Part shown: positions 47,080 to 57,819 of the stretch, piece by piece
How the letters are laid out: each line of letters opens with the position of its first letter
Numbering within the stretch: position 1 is the first letter of the stretch
NCBI RefSeq assembly: GCF_958298935.1
Contig: NC_084934.1
Coordinates: forward strand, 4,652,501-4,716,500
Source of the DNA: Phragmites australis
Taxonomy: Eukaryota > Streptophyta > Magnoliopsida > Poales > Poaceae
DNA: 64,000 bases
Reading direction: 5' to 3'
Made by a program: the position numbers and the translations under genes
Notes under the pieces: model-generated
Database searches by the model: none
Told to the model about the DNA's origin: nothing
What the model saw: only the letters and a program-made list of their open reading frames with translations

Positions 47080-49164
47080 TCAATGAAACTGATTTGGTGA
47101 ATGATTCGCTGAAGCATGAGGATCGTTCGATGCCGCCGATTGATTCTGCACAAAGGAGAAGAGATTGCATGTGTGAGACAAGATAAATATATACCATACA
47201 TGAATAAAATTTTCATACTCCACTAGGTTTGACCATAAGCATGAACATACAAACTAAAACATTTATACTCACAGGAGTAGAATAGTGAGGAGGTGGAGGT
47301 GGAGGTGGAGCGAATAGCGAAGGTGGCGGAGTCACACCCGTAGCGGCGCCAATACTTTGCATGTACTGAAGAATCTCCACCATCCTCCGCTGCTCGGCCT
47401 CCATCGTCGCCTGCATTTGCTCCCGTATCCTCCTCTCTTGTTCCAGCTGGGCCTACAATATATTCACCCTAATGTTACAATAATGCAAAGGAAAGGTATG
47501 AAAAAACCAATGAACGACGAATAAACCAGGAATAGCCTCGAGTGCCTCCACCCGGTGGTGTGAAGTGTCCTTCCGAGGTCGTATGGCCGGGCTCGTGCTC
47601 GTGCTGCTTGCTCGAATCTGGGAGAGACTGGGAGTAGCGGCCGAGTCGATTGCGCCGTCGCCAATCCAGTATCGCCCATGCTTCTTGCCTCCTCCCACCC
47701 TCATGACGACTTCTCCATCAAGGTCCTCGGTGCTCGGATCGTACTCTGGCCCATGGACCTCCCTTGCCATCGATGTGTACTCACTAAGGCGGTTGTGGAC
47801 GGTCGCATTGTTGTACGCCTCGGGCCCGTCCTCCGGGTTGTAGTCGACGTCGGACGTCGCCTTGCCCTTGTGGGCCATAGCAAATGCCTTGAAGATGGAG
47901 CAAGGCTGGCCACCATGTGACGCCGACTGCGAGAAAAACAGCAAGATGATTAGAAATCATGCAGAATTGAGCGTTAGAATAAATAAATGAATTCGCGTAC
48001 CCATGTTTCTGCGTATCCGCTGAGGTTGCGGCTGCCTTGATGGTGTGCTACACCTGGCATCATCAAACGCCGCTCCCGGCACAAGTTGTGCGTCTCCTCC
48101 CACTCGCGTGAGCACCACTTGTCCACCATCTGTTCCCAGCACTGGGGATGCGCGGCGCACCAATAAGGAATCATCTACAGGCCATCAAGTACATGACATA
48201 TCAGAAGATGAAATTAAGCCTACTTAATCTCAAAAGGAATCAGTATTAATGTTCTGTATTTACCTGCAGGTACTGGTCCCGGGTCAGCGTCATGGTTCTT
48301 GCGTCCCTTTTGGTGACCTTCGTTCCAACGACGGTCCCGTGGTAAGTTACGACGGCCTGGATGCGCGCCTCGTAACGCATGTCCACGACGAGTTTTTTGC
48401 AGCATTTGGTAGCCACCGCATCCGCCCTGGCCTCATGTCCGTCCTGGCATCTAAAGAAATCCTGCATACAAACACGATGTATCCATTCATTATTTCAAGA
48501 ATGTCCAATAAATACGATGTATTGAGCAATGTAGTGCGAGGAAGACTTACCCACAGCTCTTGCTTCACCCGCTCCGCCTTGTTGTTGAATACCCTGTGGG
48601 CCCGATCTGCAGCATCGGGGGCGGCGGCGTAGTGGTCAAACGAGTAGGCCGGCCCCGTCACTCCGGCGTACGCAACCAGGCCAGGGAAGTGCTCCTTGCA
48701 CAGAAGACCGAGGATGCCATTGACTTGGCGTGTGTGAGCACCTCCACTCGCCACAATCGTCCAGTTCCTGCCCAAGTGATTAACAATCGTCCAATTTCTA
48801 TTTTGATATTCAACATATCATATAAAGTAGTGATAACATCTAAAGTTACTTACTTTTCCCCCTCGGGTCGAATCAGCGGGCGTCTCTCACGAGGTATCGG
48901 TCGTTGAGGGAGGCTCGCGGGACCTCGCAAGTAGACGCTGGACGAACTAGAGGAAGCGGAACCCCCTGCTGTCGCCTCCTCCAGCGCGTCCTCCTGCGCC
49001 TCCTCCTGCGCGTCCTCCTGCGCCTCCTCGGCGTCCTCCTGGGGCACCTGCTCCTCCTCCTCCTCCTCACGCGACGGGGCGGCAGGCGACGACTCCCTCC
49101 TGCGGCTGCTCCTCCTTGTCCTTCGGTACAAGGACGTTAGCTTCCTCATCCCACCGCCCACCAT
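47080..49164 (-). CDS. tnpA-like: TNPA-like CACTA protein (Transposase_24 / Ptta-En-Spm family), seven exons
   Basis: The product is predicted at 511 aa. Exons: 49164-48854, 48767-48551, 48461-48264, 48174-48001, 47926-47537, 47452-47273, 47145-47080. The N-terminus is basic, then Glu-rich, then Ser-rich. The Transposase_24 core runs over exons 2-5: NWTIVASGGAHTRQVNGILG, FPGLVAYAGV, QDGHEARADAVATKCCKKL, YWCAAHPQCWEQMVDKWCS, AFAMAHKGKATSDVDYNPED, NRLSEYTSMAREV. Exon 6 is a coiled coil (EAQLEQERRIREQMQATMEA) followed by a poly-Pro stretch. Exon 7 ends NQFH. Every junction keeps frame. Intron 5 would start with GC (GAG|GCTATT) rather than GT. In this family the protein is thought to bind the subterminal repeats. 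Confidence 0.8.
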
Positions 49165-49285
49165 CTTTGTTCAATCACCTGCAATTAAAAAGAGTAAACC
49201 AATAAGCACAGATAAACAAGAAGTACTTAGAAAGAGATGCAAAATAAACAAAACGTAATTACAAAATAACATAGTATTACATGTA

Positions 49286-52200
49286 TTAGAAATAATCTTC
49301 ATGATCGGGATTAGCTGGATCATAAGTCTCATCATCACTATCAATCATGTCGAAATAATCAACACTATCCGAATGAGCAATGTTGCCATTGTCATTGTCT
49401 AAATGTAATCGCTCAAGCATTTGTAAGTCCTTCACATTTTGCACCTCATCTCCAACGTCCTCTTCAATAACCGTTTCATTGTCTACTTCCATTCCGATCG
49501 CTTCAGTTAAGTCTATCTCAAACCTCCCTTCTAGTCCCTCTTCTTGAAAGAACTCTCCGTCATATGTGTTTGGGTCTAAGTTGTAATCTTCATCGTTTGG
49601 GACAGGCACTTTACCGTGTGGCGATACCCTGTGCACAATATCCCAACCCTTAAGATGCCTTATGGTTTGACACGCATATGGGAGATAATAAACTTGCGTG
49701 GCCTGTTGGGCCACAATATAGACATCGTCTCCTGGTAAGACAGAATCCTGTCGAATTTCGACTAGCCCAAGATTACAATATGTCCGCCTCGTTACTTCAG
49801 GATCAAACCAATGGCATTTAAATATGACGGGATTAAAAGGTTTGGAACCATGAAACTTGAGTTCGTATATTTCTTCAATTCTTCCATAATACTCGACCTC
49901 ATCAACGCCGGGCGTAAAAACTCCGGAACTTGTGGTTCTTCGATTGGGCCGACTCTGCTCGTAGCTTGTTGTGCGAAAGCGATATCCATTCACGTCATAA
50001 CCAGAAAATGACCTGACCCTATAGGCAAAGCCATCGGCAATCTGTCTCAACTCGGCACACATAGACGCATCCCTCTGGCCCTGCAAGCTCAAGCAGGATA
50101 CATCGTTATATTATTCGCACGTACGAGTAACTTGGAATGTCAAACTACGTACGAGCTAAATTGGACGGTACCTTCCGTTTGAACCAAGAAATGAAATCGG
50201 GCATTCCATTTCCCGCACCCTGTCTAAGAAGGGTATCTACCTGCTGCGGGGTAGGATCCCTTGATTGACGCCAGAATTCATGAAGAAATTCCCTGTACCA
50301 ACGAGAAACAAGGGGGTTGGATGCAGAATAGTGATGGCGTATTTAACAAGTTCGTTGAGAACTTACTGCATGTACGGTGCCACTTCGTCAAGGTTGGTCA
50401 ACACGTATAGCATGATATGGCGCCACTCTTCATGATTCAAGGTCTTGGGGGTCGATGCACTTGCGCTTCCGAGTTGGCCTCGGAAAAGGCTGAGGTTCGA
50501 TTCATTTTCGCCAGCATTGTAACGAGGGGGTGGATTATGCACGCTAGGGAGGTTGTCACCATAGTATGTTGTTGTGAAGTTCGCCACCTCCTCCAGAATG
50601 TATGCCTCTGCAATGGAAGCCTCGATTTTGCATTTATTTCTACATTTCTTTCGAAGAACCTTTAGACATCTCTCGATTGGATAGCACCAACGGCCCTGCA
50701 CGGGCCCCCCCATTCGTGCCTCGTACGGGAGGTGCAAAATCAAATGCTGCATCGGATTGAAGAAGCCGGGTGGAAAGATCTTCTCCAACTTACAGAGCAA
50801 CACAGGTGCCATTCTTTCCAAGTCAGCAATCACGGTCCGAGATAACTCCTTGGCACAAAGCTGGCGAAAGAAATAGCTCAACTCTGCTAGCACTAGCCAG
50901 ACATGCTCAGGGACATAGCCCCGAACCATCGCCGGAAGAAGCCGCTCAATCCATATGTGGTAGTCATGACTCTTCATCCCTAAGACTCGCATAGTAGATA
51001 AGTTCACTCCCCTCCTCAGATTAGCTGCATACCCATCAGGGAACATTAACGTCTGGATCCATTCTAGTACTTCCCTCCTTTGAGGCTTGCTCAAGACAAA
51101 ATCGGCCTTAGGCCTTCTCCATGTCTTGCCGCGACTAGGAGGCTTCATATGTTGGTTTGGTCTATCGCATATCGTTGCCAGATCCACTCTAGCCTTAACG
51201 TTGTCCTTTGACTTGTCAGGAATGTCCATGATTGTTGCCCAAAGTGCCTCGGCAACATTCTTTTCAGTGTGCATTACATCAATGTTGTGTGGAAGGAGAA
51301 GGTCATCAAAATAGGGGAGCCGAGTCAAGCCCGACTTATGAGTCCACATATGTTGCTCACCATATCCCACAAAACCACCTTCTGGATTGACCATGAGACC
51401 ATCTATCTGTTCACGAACCGTGGCACCAGTCATTATCGGTGGTGCAGGGTCTGTCACTACGACACCTTTCGTAAAGTTCTTGATGTCTCGTCTGAATGCA
51501 TGGTCAAGAGGGAGGAATTGCCGATGTTTGTCGAACGATGAATACTTGCCACCCTTCTGCAACCAAATGAACCTCAAACCTTCCTTGCATACTGGGCATG
51601 GGAACTTCCCGTGAACACACCAGGCGCAGAATATCCCATACGCCAGGAAGTCATGCAGGGAGTAGTGGTACCAAACATGCATTTTGAAGTTTTTCTTTGT
51701 AGCTCGGTCGTATGTCCATACCCCTTCCTCCCAAGCACGGACCAATTCATCAATCACAGGCTCCATGAACACACCCATATTATTCCCCGGGTGTCCAGGA
51801 ATTATCAACGACAAGAATACGTTCTGTCGTTGAAAGCATATGCCGGGGGGGGGGAGATTGAGGGGGATAACGAACACGGGCCAACATGTGTATGGGGCAG
51901 CCATCATTCCATAAGGATTGAACCCATCTGTTGCCAGCGCAACACGTACATTACGAGCCTCTTTAGCTTTCTCATGATGAATGCCATCGAAGTGGGTCCA
52001 TGCTTCACCATCGGATGCATGTACCATCCTGTCAGGATTGTATCGTTTGCCATTTTTGTGCCATGTCATCTGTTTCGCGGATTCCTCGGTCATGTATAGC
52101 CGTTGGATCCTCGGTATGAACGGAAGGTGCCGTAGGATTGTCACGGGAATGTCAAGCTGCCTCTTCTGGCCATCACCAGAATCTACCTCCAGGAACCTAG

Positions 52201-52906
52201 ATGATTTACACTTTGGACAGTACTTTGCTTCCACGTATTCTTTCCTAAATAGGACGCACCCCTTCGGGCAAGCATGTATCTGCTCATACGGCATCTTAAG
52301 TGCACGAAGGAGTTTCTGTGACTCGTGCATGCTCTTTGGCAGAAGGTGACCCTCCGGAAGCAGGCTGCCAATAACTGTCAACATACCATCGAAGGCGTCT
52401 CGACTCAGGCTATACTGGGACTTCAACGCCATTATGCGTCCAATGGCATCCAGTTGAGAAACCTTTGTCTGGCCGTGAAGGGGTTTCTGTGCCGCGGCAA
52501 ACATGTCGTAAAACGCCTTTGCGGTTGCCTCTGGCTCCTCCTCCGTACGTCCTTCAGCGAACTGTGCCTCGTGATAGTCATTTAACATGTTTGCTACCCC
52601 GGCCTCAGCATCATAATCCTCGACGCGTGGCCTCACCACCTCCTCTCTCGTACGATCGGCTTCACCATGGTAGACCCACCGGGTATAGTCTGCCGTAAAT
52701 CCATTCTTCCAAAGATGTTCCCCCATTACCTTCTTCGTTTGTCTTTTCCTGTTTGCACATTTGCTGCAGGGACAGCAAATTTTACTCGCTCCTTTAGCAG
52801 CCACGCCAAATGCCCGTTCCAAGAAAGCATCGGTCTTGTCGATCCATTCATTGGTGACCTGACCCTGACTTGCGCGGCCCGTGTACATCCACTCACGGTC
52901 CTCCAT
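49286..52906 (-). CDS. tnpD-like: TNPD-like CACTA transposase (tnp2 family), three exons
   Basis: This is the catalytic transposase of the CACTA element, predicted at 1151 aa. Exon 1 (52906-50367) has the transposase-associated domain at the start (MEDREWMYTGR, CCPCSKC at 45-51). The tnp2 domain spans about residues 230-550: LATDGFNPYG at about 326-335, CAWCVHGKFPCPVC at 428-441, HNIDVMHTEKN at 540-550. A DUF4218 region follows at about 670-800 (LLCKLEKIFPPGFFNPMQHL, MGGPVQGRWCYPIERCLK). Exon 2 (50292-50172) joins via A|GTAAGT and reads EFLHEFWRQS...MPDFISWFKRK. Exon 3 (50080-49286) is the DUF4216 part (SFSGYDVNGYRFRT, FKCHWFD) and ends in an acidic tail. All junctions keep frame (2540 + 121 + 795 nt). 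Splice sites are inferred, not observed. Confidence 0.88.
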
Positions 52907-53050
52907 CCTCTAACATATATAGCGGCGAGTAATATAAACATCAATTGCATCTACACGACGTTCCTACTATCTTATAGGTGAGGTTAGGTCCTAATCCCAC
53001 ACGAGGATCCGTAGATGAGGTTAGTTTCCATTCTCTACTCCTATTCGAGA

Positions 53051-53153
53051 CAGAATTTCGGCAGCATCTCCCCGCTGTTCTCCAAATACACGTCCTGCTA
53101 GGGAGAGTGTGTATCCGGAGAACAACAGGGAGATGATGCCGAAACTCTGTCTC
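53051..53153. repeat. Imperfect inverted repeat upstream of the TNPD-like gene
   Basis: CAGAATTTCGGCAGCATCTC followed by a CCGCTGTTCTCC stretch is mirrored after a spacer of about 20 bp by GGAGAACAACAGGGAGATGA then TGCCGAAACTCTG, giving arms of about 42 bp. A third copy of the left arm (AATTTCGGCAGCACCTCCCC) is at about 53487. Its role is unknown; it may be a small transposon remnant. Confidence 0.65.
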
Positions 53154-53777
53154 CGATCGGAGCAGATCATAAAAACTAACCCCACCTACGCATCCGCGTG
53201 CTGTCCAAAAAATGTGGACAATTCGAAACAGATACGGTTTTAGATATGCAAATATCTGCATATTTCCAACCGTATCTCTTTCGAATGGGAGACGCCTAAC
53301 TGGGTTACGTGATCTACAACATGATACGGAAAGAGGGGTTATACCTAGGGTGGCGGTGGAGTCAGGCGACGTGGTGCAGGCAGTCTCGCAGCGCCAAGGA
53401 AGGCGATCGGGGTCGCCGAGGTACTCCGGCGCCGCTCCGACTGGCTCTTCTCTGCCAAAAAAGAAATATAAAACTGTTAATACAAAATTTCGGCAGCACC
53501 TCCCCTGCACGGTGAGGTTTCCAAAACCTGCAACAAAACCAACGGCACGATAGCCGACATGCACATATATATGAACGGCACGATGGCCGACATCCACAAG
53601 ATTATATCCAACCGCATATATATAACAATATCACAACCACTCCTACGACTACTTTGACTACCACCACAACTACTTTACCACTACTACTACCGCAACCATT
53701 AGTAATACTACGACGACGACGGTATGGCATACCTAGTGATACGGAAACGTCGGGAACGTGACAACGACGACCGGAGC

Positions 53778-54260
53778 GCCTCCTCCTCCTCCTTCTTCTT
53801 CCTCCTTCCTCCTTCTTCCTCCTCCTTCTTCTCTTCCTCCTTCTTCCTCCTCCTCCTTCTCTCCCTCCTTCTTCCTCCTCTCCTTCCCTTCCTCCTTCTT
53901 CCTCCTCTCCTCCTCCTCCTCTCTTTCCTCCTTCTTCTTCCTCCTTCTTCCTCCTCTCCTTCCCTTCCTCCTTCTTCCTCCTCTCCTCCTCCTCCTCTCT
54001 TTCTCCTCCTCCACCGGCGGCGCGTGGCGGCGGGCGCGGCGGCGCTGGCGCGGGCGCAGGGGCCGGCGGCGGCGGGCGCGGGCGGCGCGGGGGCCGGCGG
54101 CGCAGGGGCCGGCGGCGGCGGCGCAGGGGCCGGCGGCGGCGGGCGCGGGCGGCGCGGGCGCGCTGGCGGGCGCGGCGGCAGGGGCCGGCGGCGGCGGGCG
54201 CGGGAGCGGGCGCGGGCGGCGGCGGCGGCGGGTGCGCGTGCGTGCATGCGTGCGTGCGTG
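53778..54260. repeat. Pyrimidine (CCT/CTT) tract, then an extremely GC-rich GGC tract
   Basis: 53778-54012 is almost pure C/T on the plus strand (repeats of CCTCCTTCTT type). 54013-54240 is nearly all G and C with CGGCGGCGGGCGCGGGC units, ending in GTGCGTGCATGCGTGCGTGC at about 54233-54260. Overlapping ORFs of 90-300 codons in several frames here are low-complexity artefacts. Confidence 0.9.
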
Positions 54261-54289
54261 CGGGCCGGCTGGGCCGGGTACTTAAATCC

Positions 54290-54515
54290 CTGCTTTGCCG
54301 AGTGCCCCCGATCTGGCACTCGGCAAAGAGGGGTTTTTTAAAAACATGTGCAAATTCTTTGCCGAGTGCCCCCGATCTGGCACTCGGCAAAGAAAACCGG
54401 GATTTTTTAAAAAAAAATTTCAGGGTCTTTGCCGAGTGCCAGAAGTATGGCACTCGGCAAAGACACGCTTTGCCGAGTGCCAGACTTCCGGCACTCGGCA
54501 AAGTCCCTCTTTGGC
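54290..54515. repeat. Internal copy of the subterminal repeat array, inverted relative to the right end
   Basis: Four facing TTTGCCGAGTG...CACTCGGCAAAG pairs (54295/54325, 54358/54392, 54427/54462, 54468/54504) adjoin the left arm of the long inverted repeat, as the right-end array (55450-55710) adjoins the right arm. Confidence 0.8.
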
Positions 54516-54516
54516 C

Positions 54517-55461
54517 TCGGCAAACCCTAATTTTTTCCCCCTTTTGGCCTCCAAATTTTTCCTACAGTCCTCATACAGTACCTGGTACTCCATGTTCCAA
54601 TGTGGCACATTTCTCGGACTTTTTCTATATTTCTTTAATTCATTTCAATTAATTGAATTTTCTTGGATAATTCAAATTATAACTGCTAGTCATTCGAATA
54701 ATGAAAAAAAATGAATGGAAAAATGATATTCATGTTATTTAGTATATTGTGAGACCGTATCCAGGAACATACCACCAATTTCGAATATCAAGGTCACGAA
54801 ACATGACCACGAACTTGCGATCGAGTTGTTTTTAAATTGTATAAAAAGCAAACAAAGTCCGAAAATCTTGAAACTTGTCAAGATATCATGATATCATATG
54901 TGGAGGCTGTCATAAAAATTTGAGAAGATTTTAAGCAAGTTATCACGTACGATGCTTGCAAACCGAAGAATCTCCGAAGAAGTTGCTTAAAACCTTGCTG
55001 AGATTCTTCGGTTTGCAAGCATCGTACGTGATAACTTGCTTAAAACCTTCTCAAATTTTTATGACAGCCTCCACATATGATATCATGATATCTTGACAAG
55101 TTTCAAGATTTTCGGACTTTGTTTGCTTTTTATACAATTTAAAAACAACTCGATCGCAAGTTCGTGGTCATGTTTCGTGACCTTGATATTCGAAATTGGT
55201 GGTATGTTCCTGGATACGGTCTCACAATATACTAAATAACATGAATATCATTTTTCCATTCATTTTTTTTCATTATTCGAATGACTAGCAGTTATAATTT
55301 GAATTATCCAAGAAAATTCAATTAATTGAAATGAATTAAAGAAATATAGAAAAAGTCCGAGAAATGTGCCACATTGGAACATGGAGTACCAGGTACTGTA
55401 TGAGGACTGTAGAAAAAATTTGGAGGCCAAAAGGGGGGAAAAAAATTAGGGTTTGCCGAGT
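54517..55461. repeat. Near-perfect inverted repeat, arms of about 460 bp with a 25-bp spacer
   Basis: The left arm runs 54517-54974 and the right arm 55000-55461, with spacer 54975-54999. Inner ends are AACCGAAGAATCTC and GAGATTCTTCGGTT. Outer ends are CTCGGCAAACCCTAA and TTAGGGTTTGCCGAG. I find only a few mismatches or one-base indels (for example ATTTTAAGC against GCTTAAAACC). It has no coding potential. It lies in the 5' region of the CACTA element, just inside the right subterminal array. Confidence 0.92.
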
Positions 55462-57055
55462 GTTAAAAATTACACTCGGCAAAGACCCTCTTTGCCGAGT
55501 GCCAGATGTTTGCCGAGCGCTTGCTCTCTGGCACTCGGCAAAGATACTCCTTTGCCGAGTGTCCTATTTCTGGCACTCGGCAAAGAGGGTCTTTGCCGAG
55601 TGCCAGATGTTTGCCGAGTGCTTTATCTCTGGAACTCGGCAAAGACCCTCTTTGCCGAGTGTCCGATAAAAAGCACTCGGCAAAGTATGGAACACTCGGC
55701 AAAGACGCCGTCTCCGGTAGTGATTGGTTCTCAGATGGAGAGCAATCCTACTCTTGAGGGGATGAAGCATATAGTCACACTCAGCTACAACCACCTGCCT
55801 CACGGGCTCAAGGGTTGCATGATGTACCTTAGCATCTTCCCGGAGGATAATGAGATCAACAAGGATCGACTCTTGAGAAGATGGATCGCCAAAGGATTGG
55901 TTCCGGAGAAGCGAGGCTTGACCCCAATGGAGGTTGCAGAATCCTACTTGGACGAGCTAGTGAGCAGGAACATGGTTGTACCACATTTTGGCTATGATGG
56001 TAAGGTGGAGTCATGCCGGGTGCACGACATGCTTCTTGAGGTCATGGTGTCCAAGTCCCTGGAGTGTAACTTCATCAGCCTGCTAGGAGGGCAATATGCA
56101 GCCATGTCATATGACAGGATCCGTCGCCTCTCCGTCCAGGGGGATGACGACATGAGGCCCCAGGGTGCACAGCAGCACAAGAAGAAGATGACTGGACAAG
56201 GCATTGGGGGAATGGATGTGGAGCATGTTCGATCATTGAGCATGTTTCAGCTCCAGACGCACAGGCTGCTCGATCATCTAGACAAGTTATCCCTGCCTCA
56301 GGAAGATGAAGTCACTACGCGAGGTCGATATAGCATTTCTCAGAGACGACATCCAAGTTGCCCGGGCTCTGGGTGAACTACAACAACTTCAAAGTATAGG
56401 TATGTACATTGAAGACTGCCAGGATAACTCCGAGTTTCTCCGAGAGCTTGGCCTCTCCTTGAGTAAGATGTACTCCCTCCGGAGACTCGACATATCGAAT
56501 ATGAATACTGGAAATGGAAAGATGACATTTCTCTCTAACCTCCCCACATCGCCACGACTCCTCCGACACCTTAGGATCGAGGGCGTCCTCGATGATGGGT
56601 TGCCTAGTTGAATCGGGTCACTCACATACCTTGTTGAGTTCACAATCATGCGCACAAGGCTTGTTGGTGACCAACTATTCGGCGTCCTGTGTAAGTTGCC
56701 CAACCTGAAGAGCATCTGTTTGTATCAGGACTTCTGCAACGACGAAGTCTTAGTTGTGCGCAAAAACCACAACTTCCCGGTGCTCAGCAACCTGATAGTT
56801 ACCTATAAACGAAAAATGCCCAGAGTTTTCCAATTTGAGCAAGGATCCATGGCACGGCTTGAGATACTTCAAATAGGATTCAGTAATGCGGATCAGAGCA
56901 TTGTCGGCATCGAGCACTTGACCAAGCTCAAAGAGGTACAGCTCGGCGGTAACAATGACAGCCATCCACTGCACCGTGCACTGGATCAGCTGAAGGCTGA
57001 GAACAGGAGGCGCCCCCAGTCCAATCTGTTCCAAGTTGTGGTGAAATACGATTGA

Positions 57056-57815
57056 TCCCTCTCTTGCTGCTCTCTTTCTTCCAGACATCAAAATTATTAA
57101 TTCCGCTTGTTTATTTGTATCTGGTGTTGCTGCTTTTCCTTTCATCCAATGTATTTCCCAAATTCGACTCCCATTTATTAGTTCGAGTCATGTGGTATAC
57201 TACTTACTATAGGAGATTTCGTTTGAAAATAAAGTATTTATTTGTGTTATACTTACTGTTCGAGTCACTCTTACTTGATCAGAGTGAAGGGGTTGTAACA
57301 CCTGTTCGTGATACTGATATATAGTACTACCTTATTTACATATGCATCAGCTGAGCTAAAGAGGCTTGTTATTTACAGATCGTTGCAACGATCTGCATGC
57401 CTCAATACCCGTAATACATAGTAATTCTTGTAGATTTTTAGATGGGTCTCTTGTCCAGGAAATTGTAGTTTAAGTTGAATCTATTTTCCAGAGTTGTGGA
57501 CACTGTGCAGTAGTCCAGTAGTCTACAGCTGTATGAATTGAGGAAATGATAGTTCTACAGGGATTCTACGAATGTACTATCCAAGAACCAACACTTCAAG
57601 AGATGTCTAGATGTGCAGAGGTCTAAGTTGATGCTGAGTAAAAATTCGAATGGCGTTCATGAATGTTTGTTAGAGGTTCACTAGAATAACATGTTTGATG
57701 TTTCCATTCCAAATTGCCAGTTGTGATATGACATGAATGATCCTTGAAAAAGTCTGCAAAACCACAGATTGGTCCGCCAGGTTTCACGGATACACCGATA
57801 CAGTAAGTATGTATT
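57056..57815 (+). repeat. 3' flank of NLR copy 3, homologous to that of copy 1
   Basis: It follows 30363-31080 landmark by landmark down to GGATACACCGATACAGTAAGTAT, with small indels. Similarity stops where the Helitron-like end begins. It is non-coding. Confidence 0.75.
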
Positions 57816-57819
57816 TCTA

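Larger units (their letters stand above)
46441..55722 (-). mobile_element. Complete, possibly autonomous CACTA (En/Spm) element, 9282 bp
   Basis: The termini are CACTACCGGAGACAGC (left) and the reverse of CACTACCGGAGACGGC (right): 13 perfect bp, with only a few differences over the first 30. ATT is duplicated at 46438-46440 and 55723-55725, and the NLR sequence reads on across the site. Subterminal arrays of TTTGCCGAGTG / CACTCGGCAAA fill 46460-46820 and 55450-55710, with a third inverted array at 54290-54520. Both transposase genes lie on the minus strand in 5'-to-3' order, tnp2-type then Transposase_24-type, 121 bp apart, and both appear intact. A non-coding 5' region of about 2.8 kb holds a pyrimidine tract, a very GC-rich tract and a long inverted repeat. 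Whether it is active cannot be seen from sequence. Confidence 0.92.
46347..57055 (+). pseudogene. Third NLR copy, truncated, interrupted by a CACTA element and frameshifted
   Basis: The remains are 46347-46440 (AIVNIASVLAGHKS, KWETISKSI) and 55723-57055. The right part reads on exactly where the left stops (Ile codon, GSQMESNP), then CMMYLSIFPED, VHDMLLEVMV and the LRR start. After LDHLDKLSL, about 275 bp present in copy 1 (29329-29603) are missing, which shifts the frame. The LRRs resume in another frame at 56306 (SLREVDIAFLRDD), stop at a TGA (56609-56611; TGG in copy 1) and continue to VVVKYD. Exon 1 and the first 300 bp of exon 2 are absent. Sequence is closer to copy 1 than copy 2 (QTHRLLDHLDKLSL, KVESCR), and so is the 3' flank. 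It is not expected to make a receptor. Confidence 0.9.

Noticed and set aside
47565..47920. Plus-strand ORFs opposite the TNPA-like gene
   Set aside because: They are shadows of exon 5; the minus-strand reading has family motifs and correct splice sites.
53733..54341. Overlapping long ORFs on both strands
   Set aside because: They are translations of CCT/CTT and GGC simple repeats with no recognisable domain.
46460..55710. Regularly repeated TTTGCCGAGTG / CACTCGGCAAAG, at first sight like a repeat-spacer array
   Set aside because: The repeats are 11-12 bp, in both orientations and clustered at transposon ends. They are CACTA subterminal repeats; CRISPR does not occur in plant nuclear DNA.
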